A DNA stretch of 64,000 nucleotides from Zygaena filipendulae. Taxonomy: Eukaryota; Arthropoda; Insecta; Lepidoptera; Zygaenidae. Made by a program: the position numbers and the translations under genes. The notes beneath the pieces are model-generated. The model was given only the letters and a program-made list of their open reading frames with translations, was not told the origin of the DNA and ran no database searches. This document shows, one piece after another, positions 46,463-56,915 of this stretch; the stretch's first letter is position 1; the number at the start of each line of letters is the position of its first letter. The DNA lies in the NCBI GenBank assembly GCA_907165275.2, contig OU015666.1, positions 3,936,001-4,000,000 on the forward strand. The letters are read 5' to 3'.

Positions 46463-48386
46463 TTTGGGTACCTGGTTACCAAACACCAATACTTTTCTAT
46501 AATTTAAATACCAACCAAAGCTCCCATGTTTCAGCCTTCTTACGTATACTTACGAGCCAAACTTACCAGCATACCTGCCGTCGATGTAACGTCACGATAG
46601 TTTTCGTAGTACCACCCCTAAGGGTAGACGCTCCATAGCTGTTGGAAAGCTATTTTTTATGGACCTGTTACGTAAAATAGGTCAAAACTCTGCTCATTTG
46701 GGGATATAAAAATTTGAAAAACTCTACACTCCACTTACTAGGTTAGTTAAGTATGGTTAAGTACCATGTTCTTCTAATAATACGGAAGTTACAGAATAAC
46801 AAAGTTCATTTCAATCAGACCTGTGGCACATGCCTACCGCCTACCTACTGTTCATGAACTAGAAGAGCTGATATTCTTCAATGAGCTGAACAAATTTTCT
46901 AGAATTATAGCCGAGAACAAAGTCTCGATCATAACATTCAAAACAAAAACTAAATAAAAATCGGTTCAGCCAATTGGGAGCTACGATGCCACAGACAGAC
47001 ACACACCTAATACGTAGGTACATAAGTTAAAGTAATAAATAAACTAGTGATTGGCTACTATTGTTTCTATTGCATTCCAATAATAAATCTACGTTCAACT
47101 TTTGCGGGGTCCAAGCCGTCAGTAATTCTTGAAAGAAGATACGAATGAGCGACCCGTATGACTTCTAAGCTACGAGGAAATTTGAAAAGAAAATATGGAT
47201 AATTTACTAACAAAAACAACTTTATTTAATAAAATATATAAAAACTTCCAAAATCAACGTATTTTTCAAAAAAATTACTATTAGGTACAGCATTTTACTA
47301 TTACACAGGCACCAACTTACCAATAAACAAAAACGCATGTTTCTCTACGGCGTTGCAGATTGTGACGTCACAGGGTGAACCTATAAATGAAGAGTTTCAA
47401 TAACAAACATTAATTAATGTTTGTAAAGTTTAATGAGGGTAAAGGTATAGGTATTCGCAGTGAATAACGAAAAGTTCATTCAACAGATCCCTTCAATATT
47501 AGTGTAACATGAGCTAGTCAGCAGTTACAGTCAGCAACAGCAATATGTTAACACTAGTCAGTCATCACTGTATTATACTATTGCAATTATTACATACTAG
47601 AGTTTACTAGACGATCCGCCGCGGTTTCACCCGCGTTTAAAGAGTTCCCGTGGGAATACCGGGATAAAAGTACCCTGTGTCACTTAGGAATAGGTACTGC
47701 AACTTACACACTGTCCGTACACATCGAGAATCGAACCCGATACCTTTTGATTTGCGGAATTCAGAATCGTGGTGATCACTTGTGCAAATCCAATAAAAAA
47801 ACCAATGATACCCAAGACTTTTCATATCGTTTTCCTATCCATAGCTACCTAAGTGATAGTTTTTTAACCACACGGTATACCTTTATAACTGAATTGGTCA
47901 AAATATAACTCATAATATTATAAATACCAACCTAGAATGCTATGGATTTCAAGTTCATAGGCTTTCTTCATGAATTATTCCAATAATTAATTAGTAAAAT
48001 AATAAAGAAAATAATTCAGTGACTGCAGTATTCTACAATTTTGGATTTGAGGCTCTTATGTGCGTATAGTATTAGGCTCAGACGTTCTTATTTCGTCTGA
48101 GGTTTTAGGTATATTATCATCAACACCCGCAATAAATTACCTGTTATTACTATTACTATTGATTTATTTTAACTGACTTCCAAAAAGGGGGTAAATTATG
48201 TTGGAATATGCGATAGTTTCATTCACATAAGAGCAATCACAAATCCTACAAGGAACGGATCGAAGTCGTAGATACTACCGGAAACGAATGTCATTTGAGC
48301 ATGGGCAAATTGGTTATTTATTCTACATCTATAGGGTGTTACAGAAAAGTGTGTCATATTCTGCAATGATTTGACTCCGACTGACC

Positions 48387-48772
48387 GGGCGTCCAAGCTA
48401 AACCGTACCAGTTCGGCATTTAGTTTCTGAGATATAAGCAGTTTTGTAAAGTTCGGTGAAATAATTGCGTCAGCGATTTTAGTTGATTATTAATAAATGC
48501 TCAATTTTTTCAATTTCATATATCTTAATCTACAATTATATATAAAACTCTATGTAACAAGTAAGTAGAAGTGCATTTTTATTTCACACTAACTTTTAAA
48601 ATGCTTTTTCTCAAACCAAGCTTTTTTTTAAGTTCTACTTCAAATTTCTGTAAAAAAAAAACTGTGCTAGTTTTTGAATATTTTTTTTTATCCTTACTAT
48701 CAATTGATTATTCGAGATACCGAATCTAGTCTTAAGTCTTCCCACTACTGGTACCTTTTTACGTGGACGCCC
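48387..48772 (+). repeat. MITE family E, unbroken copy
   Basis: GGGCGTCCAAGCTAAACCGT at the left is inverted at the right (GGTACCTTTTTACGTGGACGCCC). It contains the intact sequence at the point where the LTR element split the other copy. Confidence 0.8.
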
Positions 48773-50436
48773 ACAAATGATCTTGAATCCGTCACCTGTA
48801 ACAGTTCATGACTTGTCCAGAAATGTGACATGTTTATTTTGTTGCGGAAGTGGTCGATAAACATATTTTTTTTATTTCGGTTATACAATTTTCAATTCTT
48901 GTATAAGATTGCCAGATCACAATCTTCAAATATGACTAGGTACACCTTTCTGTAACATTATGTTTAAGGTACTAGCTGCTAGCCTACTGGGAATTTGATT
49001 CAGTAGTTCCACAATTTCAAGTTTAAAATTGAGAAACTAGCGCGAAAATTTCCACAAGTCCTACATGGGTACACTAGGAAGTAGGAAATAGTATTATGAT
49101 TTTAGTTTTATTTCTTTAGAAGAGCAAGCGAAAGCGAAATACAAATGGATGTAGGTATATTATAATGTATAATCTTAGAAAATGGAGCTAGGTAATACAA
49201 GGTTGTATCATTTGTGCTACTAGTTGGACTATTCAGTAGTAGTAGTATACAGAGCGGTCAAACAGTGCGAGTTCATGAACTAACTATACAGAATGTAACA
49301 ATTAATGTTTAGTATACCTAGAACATATTTCTCTATTTCTTTAGCCCTCCTCATACTGACCCATATCGAAGTTACACCAGCTGTATCTGTATTAGTACAG
49401 GCAGAGGAATAAAATAAAAGGAGCTGCAGTTTGAGGTCAAGGATTAACAGTTAAAATCACAGACAAAAATAAGAATAATTCTAACAAATAACATGGAATC
49501 TTTATCAGTGTAGTCAGTTGTAGTACCTATCTAGACAATTATAATTCCGGTTGTAAGCATGATTCCATCGCCTTTTATAGAGATGGGTGAAATGTTTCAA
49601 CTTACCAAACACGTTACATACTTACTCAACTGTGTGGGCACAGTTAGGAAATGGAAGGCTTCACGGGTACCACCACTATACACAAGAAGTTCTATAAATA
49701 CCTAGGTTATTCAGCTAAACTTTTACTCTCTTTAAATATCCACTTGTCATAACACCACACTAGATCTTTGCAGGGTAAAACACTATCACAGATTTTTCAA
49801 CCCCAATTGTACAAGTTCCTATAATGGATTTCAAACTCACTTCACATAAAGTCATTTTGTTGACTTTAAACTGAAGTCAACCTAGAATCATAATTTTTAT
49901 TTCGATGGGACACAAAATTTTACATCACAGAATATATAATCACTCTATACTTTGGGAAGTACACTGAACTATCACTGTAACATAAAAACACAAGGTGTAA
50001 AAAAACAACAACAACATGTGTAATTATTATCTATTTTAGAAGGTCACAAACACTACACATCACCTAGCTTGGGTACACTTTAAAATAATATATTATACAC
50101 TAGAACTTTGCGTTTAGAATGTAAATACACATAAAAATATCAATATAGGAAATGATAACCCTATAATGACGAGAATAAAACTATATGCACTAAATATAAC
50201 AATTTTGTTCTAGACACTTGTGTAACTGCGAGCTCGATACACAGCACTTTTTGTATAAGATTGTAGTTAACAAACACGTCACAGAAACAGACACTACACA
50301 TCACATTTTTTGTTTAAACATGTATACAGATATAGTGTTAAACATTATGTCTCAACATGTTATAGGAAAAACCTTAGCCTATTTTATTCCAATTGTAAAC
50401 ACCTTAGTATATTTATAAATAAAGAATAACGATTTT

Positions 50437-52689
50437 TTATGCTGAACCACCACGCACAACCACAATAACCAGATGGTCTTCTTTCAAACTCTCCTCTGTC
50501 AGATTGTGACAAGTTCTCTTTAGGAGATCAGTTGAAAATTCACATGGTGGGAATGAGTAGAGTACACCTGTTGCCTCAGTTTCTTTGTTCAATAGAGATA
50601 TCACACCAGCTGCCTCTTTTTGCTTCAAATATGACACTAAATTCCTCATTGGCCGTGTCTGTATGCTAGCGTCTTCATTAGTAACTGAAGCTGTGGAGCC
50701 TGCCACTCCCAAAAAGATTGCGTGTGAACTCGATGTGGCAATGCGTTTCTGGACATCATCTAGCTTTGTTTGATCTAAGCGTAATCTTTGTGTGATTCTA
50801 AGTTGATTTTTGCCATCTTCATCTTTCATGAGACTGTCAATAATTTCTGAGTCCCCATCTGTGAGATGGAGTTTAGTAGGGAACAATGAGTTCTTGAGGA
50901 TTAGTGCACCATTCCAAATGGTTGCAGCTTTACGGACCACTTCGGGTAGTGTTCTAGCAGATGCCAGCATACCCCCACTCCGACGCGGCGAGCCATCCGA
51001 GTCGCTGTCAGGTGAGCGGCGACGCGGCGACCGCGAACGTGACCGATCCACACCTGGCTCACGGGAGCCAGAGCGACGCACGCGACTCTCATACTCGGCA
51101 TCAGCTGGTGGACGACGCCACTCCTCATCACGATAATCGCCACTACCATGATAGACGCCCCTATACATGCCCCGACCACGACCGCGGTGCCCACCCCTGC
51201 CTCTGTAACCAGGTGTGCCATATGCATAACCTTCCTCCCAATTACCTTCGTAACCCTCATAACCTTCAACAGGCCTACCATCTTCACCCACAGGTGGAAC
51301 ATAAGGCTTAGGCCTGAATTGACCCCCTGGACCTACATCTGCAAAATCAATACGCAACCTCCTATCTGGCCCCCCTAAAGCAAAGCCCCTCATCTCTTTA
51401 ACAGCAGCTTGGGCTGCATCAATAGAATCATATAAGATATAAGCATGTGGTTCCCCCTTGGCATACTCAATTTTTTTAATAGCCCCAAACCTGTCAAATT
51501 CCCTTTCGAGTTGAGCCACAGATGTCCAAGGCCCTAAGCCGCCAACCCAAATCCTGGTTGTGGGAGTGGCTTTACCATAGCCAATTTTGCACTGAAATTT
51601 CCCAATATACTGCCCAGACAGTTCCACTTTAGCCCTATGAGCCATATCTAGAGTCTGATAACGAACAAAAGCAAAAGCATTGCCAGTACCAGGTGGAGGT
51701 CTCTTGATATCAATATCTTCAACAATACCATAGCGACCAAAAATACGCCTAAGTTCTTCATCTGATATGTTAATCTCTAAATTGCCAGCAAAAAGTGTTC
51801 TAGTTGCCAAAGGATCATCCTCAGGCTGTACATGGTGTAAGTAATTTGGAAACTTATCTTTCTTGTTCTCCATTTTCTCAAATGGTGGATGATGTGGTCG
51901 GGGCATATAAGGCCTTGGCATATAATGGGGGTGTGGTGGGTGATGCATGGGTGGGCGATGATGCATTGGTGGTCCATGAGGCCCAGCCATTGGGTATTCA
52001 TGCATTGGTGGCCGAAAGTCTCTATGATGTGGTGGGACAGCTGGAGGAATACCATAAGCTCTGTCATCAGGGGGCAATCTTCGTCTCTCAGGTGCTGGTG
52101 ACCAAGCATAGGAATAAGGTCGATCATATTCAGGTGGAGTAATACTTCGTGGTCGGCTTCGGTACTCTGACCTAACAGGTTCATACACAGGATCTACAAT
52201 TGCAACTTTGTCATACAAAATGATCCTTGGCTTGGCGTGTTTTGCATCTCTTGCATCTTCAACACTTCGAAAGCACACATAAGCCACCCTCTCATCTAAT
52301 TCATGGGAAATTTTGATGCTAAAATCACCAAACTTTTTAAATTCTCTGTACAGAGTATCCTTGACAATTTCATCGGACGCCTTCGGGTGTAACGCGCTAA
52401 CACAGAGCACCTTGTAATAAGGGCGCGCCGACTCCTCCCTGACGTCACGGGAACGCACATACTCGTCGCGGTGGGGTGACATGTAGCGACCTCGGGGGCT
52501 CGGCGACCGTACCCGCCGGCGCACCCGCTCAGGCGTCACACGCTCGTCAGAACTGTCGTCATACCTCCCTATACTGCTACGTGCACGTTTTGAACGAGGC
52601 ATACTATCTCTTGATGAACTTCTTTTCATGTTACGTATTTTCACCGTTATACGATCTCTATCTCTATCGCTACGCGGTAATCCAATCAT
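50437..52689 (-). CDS. nito: Spenito / RBM15, 750 aa, intronless
   Basis: A single exon with three RNA-recognition motifs and a SPOC domain, the architecture of the spenito/RBM15 group. Landmarks: Arg/Ser-rich N-terminus; RRM1 at about 90-165 (KVLCVSALHPKASDE, AYVCFRSVEDARDA); RRM2 at about 297-372 (RTLFAGNLEINISDEE, AFAFVRYQT); RRM3 at about 377-452 (TRIWVGGLGPWTSV, AYILYDSIDAAQ); Gly/Arg linker; SPOC at about 575-745 (WNGALILKNSLFPTKLHL, HLVIVVVRGG). The family recruits the m6A methyltransferase complex to RNA in the nucleus and acts in splicing, Wnt signalling and sex determination. The first Met gives MIGLPRSDRD; Met21 (MKRSSSRD) is an equally likely start. A minus-strand AATAAA lies about 55 bp past the stop. 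Confidence 0.96.
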   Translation of the reverse strand: MIGLPRSDRDRDRITVKIRNMKRSSSRDSMPRSKRARSSIGRYDDSSDERVTPERVRRRVRSPSPRGRYMSPHRDEYVRSRDVREESARPYYKVLCVSALHPKASDEIVKDTLYREFKKFGDFSIKISHELDERVAYVCFRSVEDARDAKHAKPRIILYDKVAIVDPVYEPVRSEYRSRPRSITPPEYDRPYSYAWSPAPERRRLPPDDRAYGIPPAVPPHHRDFRPPMHEYPMAGPHGPPMHHRPPMHHPPHPHYMPRPYMPRPHHPPFEKMENKKDKFPNYLHHVQPEDDPLATRTLFAGNLEINISDEELRRIFGRYGIVEDIDIKRPPPGTGNAFAFVRYQTLDMAHRAKVELSGQYIGKFQCKIGYGKATPTTRIWVGGLGPWTSVAQLEREFDRFGAIKKIEYAKGEPHAYILYDSIDAAQAAVKEMRGFALGGPDRRLRIDFADVGPGGQFRPKPYVPPVGEDGRPVEGYEGYEGNWEEGYAYGTPGYRGRGGHRGRGRGMYRGVYHGSGDYRDEEWRRPPADAEYESRVRRSGSREPGVDRSRSRSPRRRSPDSDSDGSPRRSGGMLASARTLPEVVRKAATIWNGALILKNSLFPTKLHLTDGDSEIIDSLMKDEDGKNQLRITQRLRLDQTKLDDVQKRIATSSSHAIFLGVAGSTASVTNEDASIQTRPMRNLVSYLKQKEAAGVISLLNKETEATGVLYSFPPCEFSTDLLKRTCHNLTEESLKEDHLVIVVVRGGSA

Positions 52690-53180
52690 GAAAGCTCAGT
52701 TACGACGAACCACTATCTGAAATTCACAACATTACACGTCACTTCAAAATGTCGCTCGCTTTGTTCCAAAGAGTTGTATGTATCACTGTAAGCACGTTAA
52801 CTTATTTCTTACCACAAATAAATTGACGACGAAAAGTTATTTCGCTTTGATGACCACTTCACCGCCACTTGGTAGCTACACAATTTGATTTATTAATTTA
52901 CACTTTACAGAAAAACTAACCAGCCAAGTGCCAACTTGCCATTTGCCAAGCCAAGCCAACTCTGCTTACAAAATGGCTGCAGGCCAGGGTTGTCAACTAA
53001 AAAAAAAACAGCTAAAAATCTCATATTAAGATTTAATATGACATTCAAACCTCATACATTGCTATGATGTTGCAGATCACCTACTTATCAGCGTAGCGCA
53101 CATTGAAATATTTTAAAAAGTATTTAAAATTACTTTATCCAAAAAGATGTGGAATAATAATTTTAGCTAAACTAGAATCA
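52690..53180. promoter_or_regulatory. Upstream region of spenito
   Basis: Sequence between the spenito start and the first MITE. AAAATGGCTGC at about 52971 resembles a core-promoter-type motif, but I cannot locate the transcription start. No other gene seen. Confidence 0.35.
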
Positions 53181-53186
53181 TACAAA

Positions 53187-53423
53187 TGGACATAGATAAA
53201 CAATAGTGTGTTAACCCACACTGGAGAAATTTTGAGTAAATTAAAGTTTTAAAATTATAGCGCCATTTAGTTTCAACATTTTTATGTTCAATATTTAGTT
53301 ACATATTTAAACAATGTAATAAGGTAAACACATAATTAAAAAACGATCTCTAACTCTCAATAAATCGTTCTGAATCAATAACTACGTTTTGTGGGTTAAC
53401 ATGTTATTGCTTATCTGCGTCCA
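53187..53423 (+). repeat. MITE family F, copy 1
   Basis: TGGACATAGATAAACAATAG at the left is inverted at the right (ATTGCTTATCTGCGTCCA). An inverted second copy is at 61280-61511. Confidence 0.8.
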
Positions 53424-53464
53424 AATGATGTCATGATGACATTCCGTTATATACTGACTGCACT

Positions 53465-53485
53465 CAGAGAGAAGGTAATCACTAC
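53465..53485 (+). mobile_element. Micro-insertion 1 (21 bp)
   Basis: CAGAGAGAAGGTAATCAC plus TAC, flanked by the exact 8-bp repeat ACTGCACT (53457-53464, 53486-53493). Confidence 0.75.
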
Positions 53486-53552
53486 ACTGCACTGGCCCAC
53501 TCCTCGCAGTGACGAGAATTTCGTTCCGAAATAACTTTCAGTATACTGCCAC

Positions 53553-53575
53553 ACGTAGTGATTACCTTCTCTCTG
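53553..53575 (-). mobile_element. Micro-insertion 2 (23 bp)
   Basis: Complement of CAGAGAGAAGGTAATCAC plus TACGT, flanked by the exact 8-bp repeat ACTGCCAC (53545-53552, 53576-53583). Confidence 0.75.
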
Positions 53576-53598
53576 ACTGCCACAGTATCCGCAGTAGG

Positions 53599-54363
53599 TA
53601 GGGATGCAACATCGCTTATAAAAAACATCGATGTTAGAACATCGATGTTTATGGACGATACATCGATGTTTATGAACGATATATGTATAGATGTTTTTTT
53701 TAGCAGAAATTAGAAACTATTTATTTCCAAAATTTATTTTAAAGAATTATCTTTATTTTAACAAAAAATAATTTTATTAATTCTGTGATGTTTATTTTTT
53801 TAACACAGAATTAAAAAATAATAATTTTGAAAACCTGGTGCCCAGTCAGCGATTTCTCTCCTGGGTGGTTGTAGCTCCAGCTTCAGAGAATAACCGCTCA
53901 CTGGGTACCGAAGTTGCCACGATAGGTAAATAAGTCACGGCTAAATTATGGAGCCTGGGAAATAGCCCCTTCATGTCATGCAATGCATTTCTCTGTATAG
54001 GAATAACAGTAGATGACATAAACATATGAAATTCTGTTTCTGCCTTGGTTTTATCTTTTTTTTTTCGGACTCTAATATTGAATTAATAATAATTAGTACC
54101 TACTAAAAGAGATTAAGAAATAAAAGTTACAAAAATTTAAGAAGCAAAAAACTTCAAGAAATACCCCTAAAAATAAGACCCTAAAAAAATCCCTCCCACC
54201 GCATTAATTTACCAATATGTTAGTGTGTCTAGCTGACATCGTTCATATAACATTGAACGATGTTACATTGATATTTTAGGTTTCGACATCGATGTTAAAA
54301 CATCGATGTTTATGAACGATATATCGATGTTTGAAAAACATCGATGTATCGTTTTCATCCCTA
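53599..54363 (-). mobile_element. hAT element, non-autonomous, 765 bp
   Basis: Ends TAGGGATG and CATCCCTA with an exact 8-bp duplication GCAGTAGG (53591-53598, 54364-54371), the hAT signature. Both subterminal regions are rich in ATCGATGTT words. It carries a decayed piece of transposase (53848-54003). Confidence 0.85.
53848..54003 (-). pseudogene. hAT transposase C-terminal dimerisation fragment
   Basis: Minus-strand reading gives FPRLHNLAVTYLPIVATS followed by VPSERLFSEAG, the hallmark of the hAT C-terminal dimerisation domain, then an in-frame stop after QERNR. The rest of the transposase is missing. Confidence 0.8.
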
Positions 54364-54695
54364 GCAGTAGGCGGTATGACGTCATAATCGTCGCCATTTT
54401 GTACTATAACTTGTGAGCACTGGCGCTTTCGAGTCAAGTTGCTCTCAGTGGTTTGATGATTTTGATTGCACGAGTGATCAACCTCTGGCCAACTGCATTC
54501 TGTTCTAAACAGTAAACAGTATACCTCAGTATAGCTAACTTTATAGGAATGGCTTCGCAATATACTAAATTGACGTCATACCTTACAGTGCTCGCAGTGA
54601 ATTTCGGAACATACTCAAAATAAAATGTTTTTGGTAAAGTCTAAAAGAGTTCGAATCGGGTCGACGCGTGAACGAGTGTAGGTCAATTGTTGACC

Positions 54696-54720
54696 CAAAG
54701 AGTATATAACCACTACGTTT
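54696..54720 (+). mobile_element. Micro-insertion 3 (25 bp)
   Basis: CAAAGAGTATATAACCAC plus TACGTTT, flanked by the exact repeat TGTTGACC (54688-54695, 54721-54728). Confidence 0.75.
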
Positions 54721-55166
54721 TGTTGACCGGTGAAGGTCATAGCGAGTGGACGCCTGTCGCGTTATTTATTCGATATTTTCACCACGTTTTCCAAGAAAGA
54801 AGCTGTTTTTTGAGAGGGTTTTTGGCTCAGAACAATTATTCTTCTGAGGTTTTTGGTTTTTGGTGTTTTATCTTGGGGAACAATCTTACACTGTTATTAG
54901 CGTTTCTCCATAATTACTTTAATTGCTAAAAATACGTACATTGGCAGAATTATATGCGATTAAACGCGATAGATTGCAATAATTGAAGAGAAGAAGAAGA
55001 GTGTAGGTCGAGAACACGTAGCATACGCAAAGTAAAGTCTCAGTCGCGTATCAATCGAGTCGCGAACAAGTCGACGCGTGGACGAAGGGCCTTAGGGGTT
55101 TTTGACTTAACCATTAGGGGTAAATGTTTTCAAGAGTTGGTAACACTGAAATAAAGTTGTAGGCAG

Positions 55167-55194
55167 CAGAGAGAAGGTAATCACTACGTTTTAT
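55167..55194 (+). repeat. Micro-motif copy with partial duplication
   Basis: CAGAGAGAAGGTAATCAC plus TACGTTTTAT. Only TAGGCA is shared between its left flank (55160-55165) and the next TAGGCA at about 55244, after a further insertion at 55197-55238. Confidence 0.6.
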
Positions 55195-55196
55195 AG

Positions 55197-55238
55197 CAAA
55201 GAAAATAATACTCTCTGACGAGAGAATAATACTCTCTG
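55197..55238. mobile_element. Micro-insertion 4 (42 bp, two-ended)
   Basis: Begins CAAAG and ends CTCTCTG, so unlike the others it has an end of the family at both sides. Flanked by the exact repeat TTTTATAG (55189-55196, 55239-55246). Internally it holds two AATAATACTCTCTG units. Confidence 0.7.
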
Positions 55239-55250
55239 TTTTATAGGCAC

Positions 55251-55856
55251 TATGGAGGGTAGAAGTAAGGAGAACCGTTTCGTATTGGGGATTAGCACAA
55301 ACTACTTACAGATACTACCGTTTTTAGTTGAAAAAGTGTCCAGCGGTAAACAGCAAATTATTGTTCGAACACTCACCGAAATAGCGCTAGTGTAGGAAGT
55401 GGATTTGATATGAACTTAGCAGTTATAAATACAGTGAAGTGTGCTGAGTGGAAAAATTTAATAAAAAATGCGATGTAAGAAACCGGAAATTCTTCTTTCC
55501 TTTTTTAATTTAGTATCCTACTCTAATAGTTTGTGGCGCTCTTTTTAAAATTCTTCCACTTGCTACCACTGAGCAAAGAATCACTACGTTTTAAGAGTAG
55601 GCACTTCCATACTAATCGCTGATCCGATCTATGAAAGCATTTTGTGCCAACCATACCAATGCAATGTATGACGCGGTCATAGAAATTTGGTTAAGTATTC
55701 CAAAGTTGGTAAAAAAGTTCGCGCATAAATCCATAGTAAGTTTTGGTTCAAGGGAGTGTCGCTGGCCTGCTTGCTACTATGGCGCCACCTTAATTTGCTC
55801 CCTTTCAACGGCCACTTTTTACACTGAGATGGTCCTCCTTACTTCTACCCTCCATA
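55251..55856. mobile_element. Inverted-repeat MITE, about 606 bp
   Basis: CTATGGAGGGTAGAAGTAAG at the left is inverted at the right (CTTACTTCTACCCTCCATAG). TAGGCA occurs directly outside both ends. The interior near 55297 has a CACAAACTACTTACAGATAC motif that recurs at 56474 and 58552. Confidence 0.75.
55574..55593 (+). repeat. Micro-motif copy without duplication
   Basis: CAAAGAATCACTACGTTTTA, a shortened form of the family motif. No flanking repeat seen. Confidence 0.5.
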
Positions 55857-55864
55857 GTAGGCAC

Positions 55865-55887
55865 CAAAGAGTATATAACCACGTTTT
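55865..55887 (+). mobile_element. Micro-insertion 5 (23 bp)
   Basis: CAAAGAGTATATAACCAC plus GTTTT, flanked by the exact repeat GTAGGCAC (55857-55864, 55888-55895). Confidence 0.75.
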
Positions 55888-55940
55888 GTAGGCACTCTTT
55901 CTACGTGTAGGTGTGCGTTCCGTGGATTCGCACCAGTGCA

Positions 55941-55967
55941 CAGAGAGAAGGTAATCACTAGGTTTTA
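55941..55967 (+). mobile_element. Micro-insertion 6 (27 bp)
   Basis: CAGAGAGAAGGTAATCAC plus TAGGTTTTA, flanked by the exact repeat CCAGTGCA (55933-55940, 55968-55975). Confidence 0.75.
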
Positions 55968-56473
55968 CCAGTGCACTCGAACGCGCTCGAGCGCGCTCTG
56001 TACCCGTTCTGTGGCTTGGTGCTCTGACAGCTGTCAGAGCGTAGTTTCACCCGTTCCGTGGCTCACAGTGCAACAACCAAACAACCACAGACGAATAAGA
56101 GAACAACAACCATCTCCGAAGTAGGTTAATTTTCACTCTGACAGCTGTGTATTGTTTTGTAAAGTTGTAAGTGTCAAAGTTTGCGCCAAAAACCGGATTC
56201 GTCGAAAAAGCAATCAATCAGAGTTCTTACAAACAAAGGGGAGGTGTCGTAGTCACAAAAAGTTTATAATTAGATGAAAAACAGTCTTATTTGCAATGTG
56301 AGTTGAGAGAAAACAAATAGCGCCTGAAATTTCAAATATTTTGAGGTTATAAAAACAACTCGATCGTTCTGTGGCTTGGTTGCGTAGATGGAGCCGTCTA
56401 CGCTTGGTTGCAACTCAAACGAGGGAAATTAAAAAACAAAAAAAGATAAAAGTATCACAATATAAGTCTAGTT

Positions 56474-56494
56474 AGTATCTCTAAGTAGTTTGTG
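56474..56494 (-). mobile_element. Micro-insertion 7 (21 bp)
   Basis: Complement reads CACAAACTACTTAGAGATAC plus T. Flanked by GTCTAGTT (56466-56473, 56495-56502). Confidence 0.7.
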
Positions 56495-56502
56495 GTCTAG
56501 TT

Positions 56503-56526
56503 AACGTAGTGATTACCTTCTCTCTG
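56503..56526 (-). mobile_element. Micro-insertion 8 (24 bp)
   Basis: Complement of CAGAGAGAAGGTAATCAC plus TACGTT. Flanked by GTCTAGTT (56495-56502, 56527-56534), the same target as micro-insertion 7. Confidence 0.75.
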
Positions 56527-56575
56527 GTCTAGTTAATTTGCTCCGTCTACGTTAATTTGTGATAAACGTAGTTAT

Positions 56576-56598
56576 CCGTAGTGATTACCTTCTCTCTG
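56576..56598 (-). mobile_element. Micro-insertion 9 (23 bp)
   Basis: Complement of CAGAGAGAAGGTAATCAC plus TACGG, flanked by the exact repeat GTAGTTAT (56568-56575, 56599-56606). Confidence 0.75.
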
Positions 56599-56817
56599 GT
56601 AGTTATTACCTTACCTTCTGTTACCTTCTCTCTGTTTGTGATCATTCGTCTGTGGCGTCTGTGATGTGTGTCTGTGATCACAATCACTGAGCATAGCCCA
56701 TCCCATTTCTCTATTCTTATTACAACGAACGCCCAAAATTTTCGCTCGTTCATTTTAAATCCTTTTTGCAAATTAAATTAACGCGACACTGGCAACAATG
56801 TCATTAATGACAATTGC

Positions 56818-56820
<3 letters not shown>

Positions 56821-56874
<54 letters not shown>
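56821..56874 (+). repeat. Poly-A run of 54
   Basis: An uninterrupted A homopolymer about 120 bp upstream of PEX11, followed at once by TAATCACTAC, part of the micro-motif. Confidence 0.8.
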
Positions 56875-56876
<2 letters not shown>

Positions 56877-56892
56877 ATCACTACATCACAAT

Positions 56893-56915
56893 CAGAGAAG
56901 AAGGTAATCACTACG
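56893..56915 (+). mobile_element. Micro-insertion 10 (23 bp), upstream of PEX11
   Basis: CAGAGAAGAAGGTAATCA plus CTACG, flanked by the exact repeat ATCACAAT (56885-56892, 56916-56923). It ends 80 bp before the PEX11 start codon. Confidence 0.75.

Larger units (their letters stand above)
42440..50436. other. Intergenic region, repeats only
   Basis: No host gene recognised in 8 kb. The named repeats are listed separately. A 42960-43120 stretch has TTCTCGCGT/ACGTGGAG words typical of dispersed elements. GC-rich DNA occurs at 44580-44660. Fragments of the GGTTTCACCCGCG-type repeat are at about 47617-47690. 46480-47600 and 48960-50200 show nothing recognisable. Confidence 0.55.

Noticed and set aside
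50901..52184. Several overlapping frames on both strands within spenito
   Set aside because: Shadows of the spenito coding sequence in its low-complexity regions.
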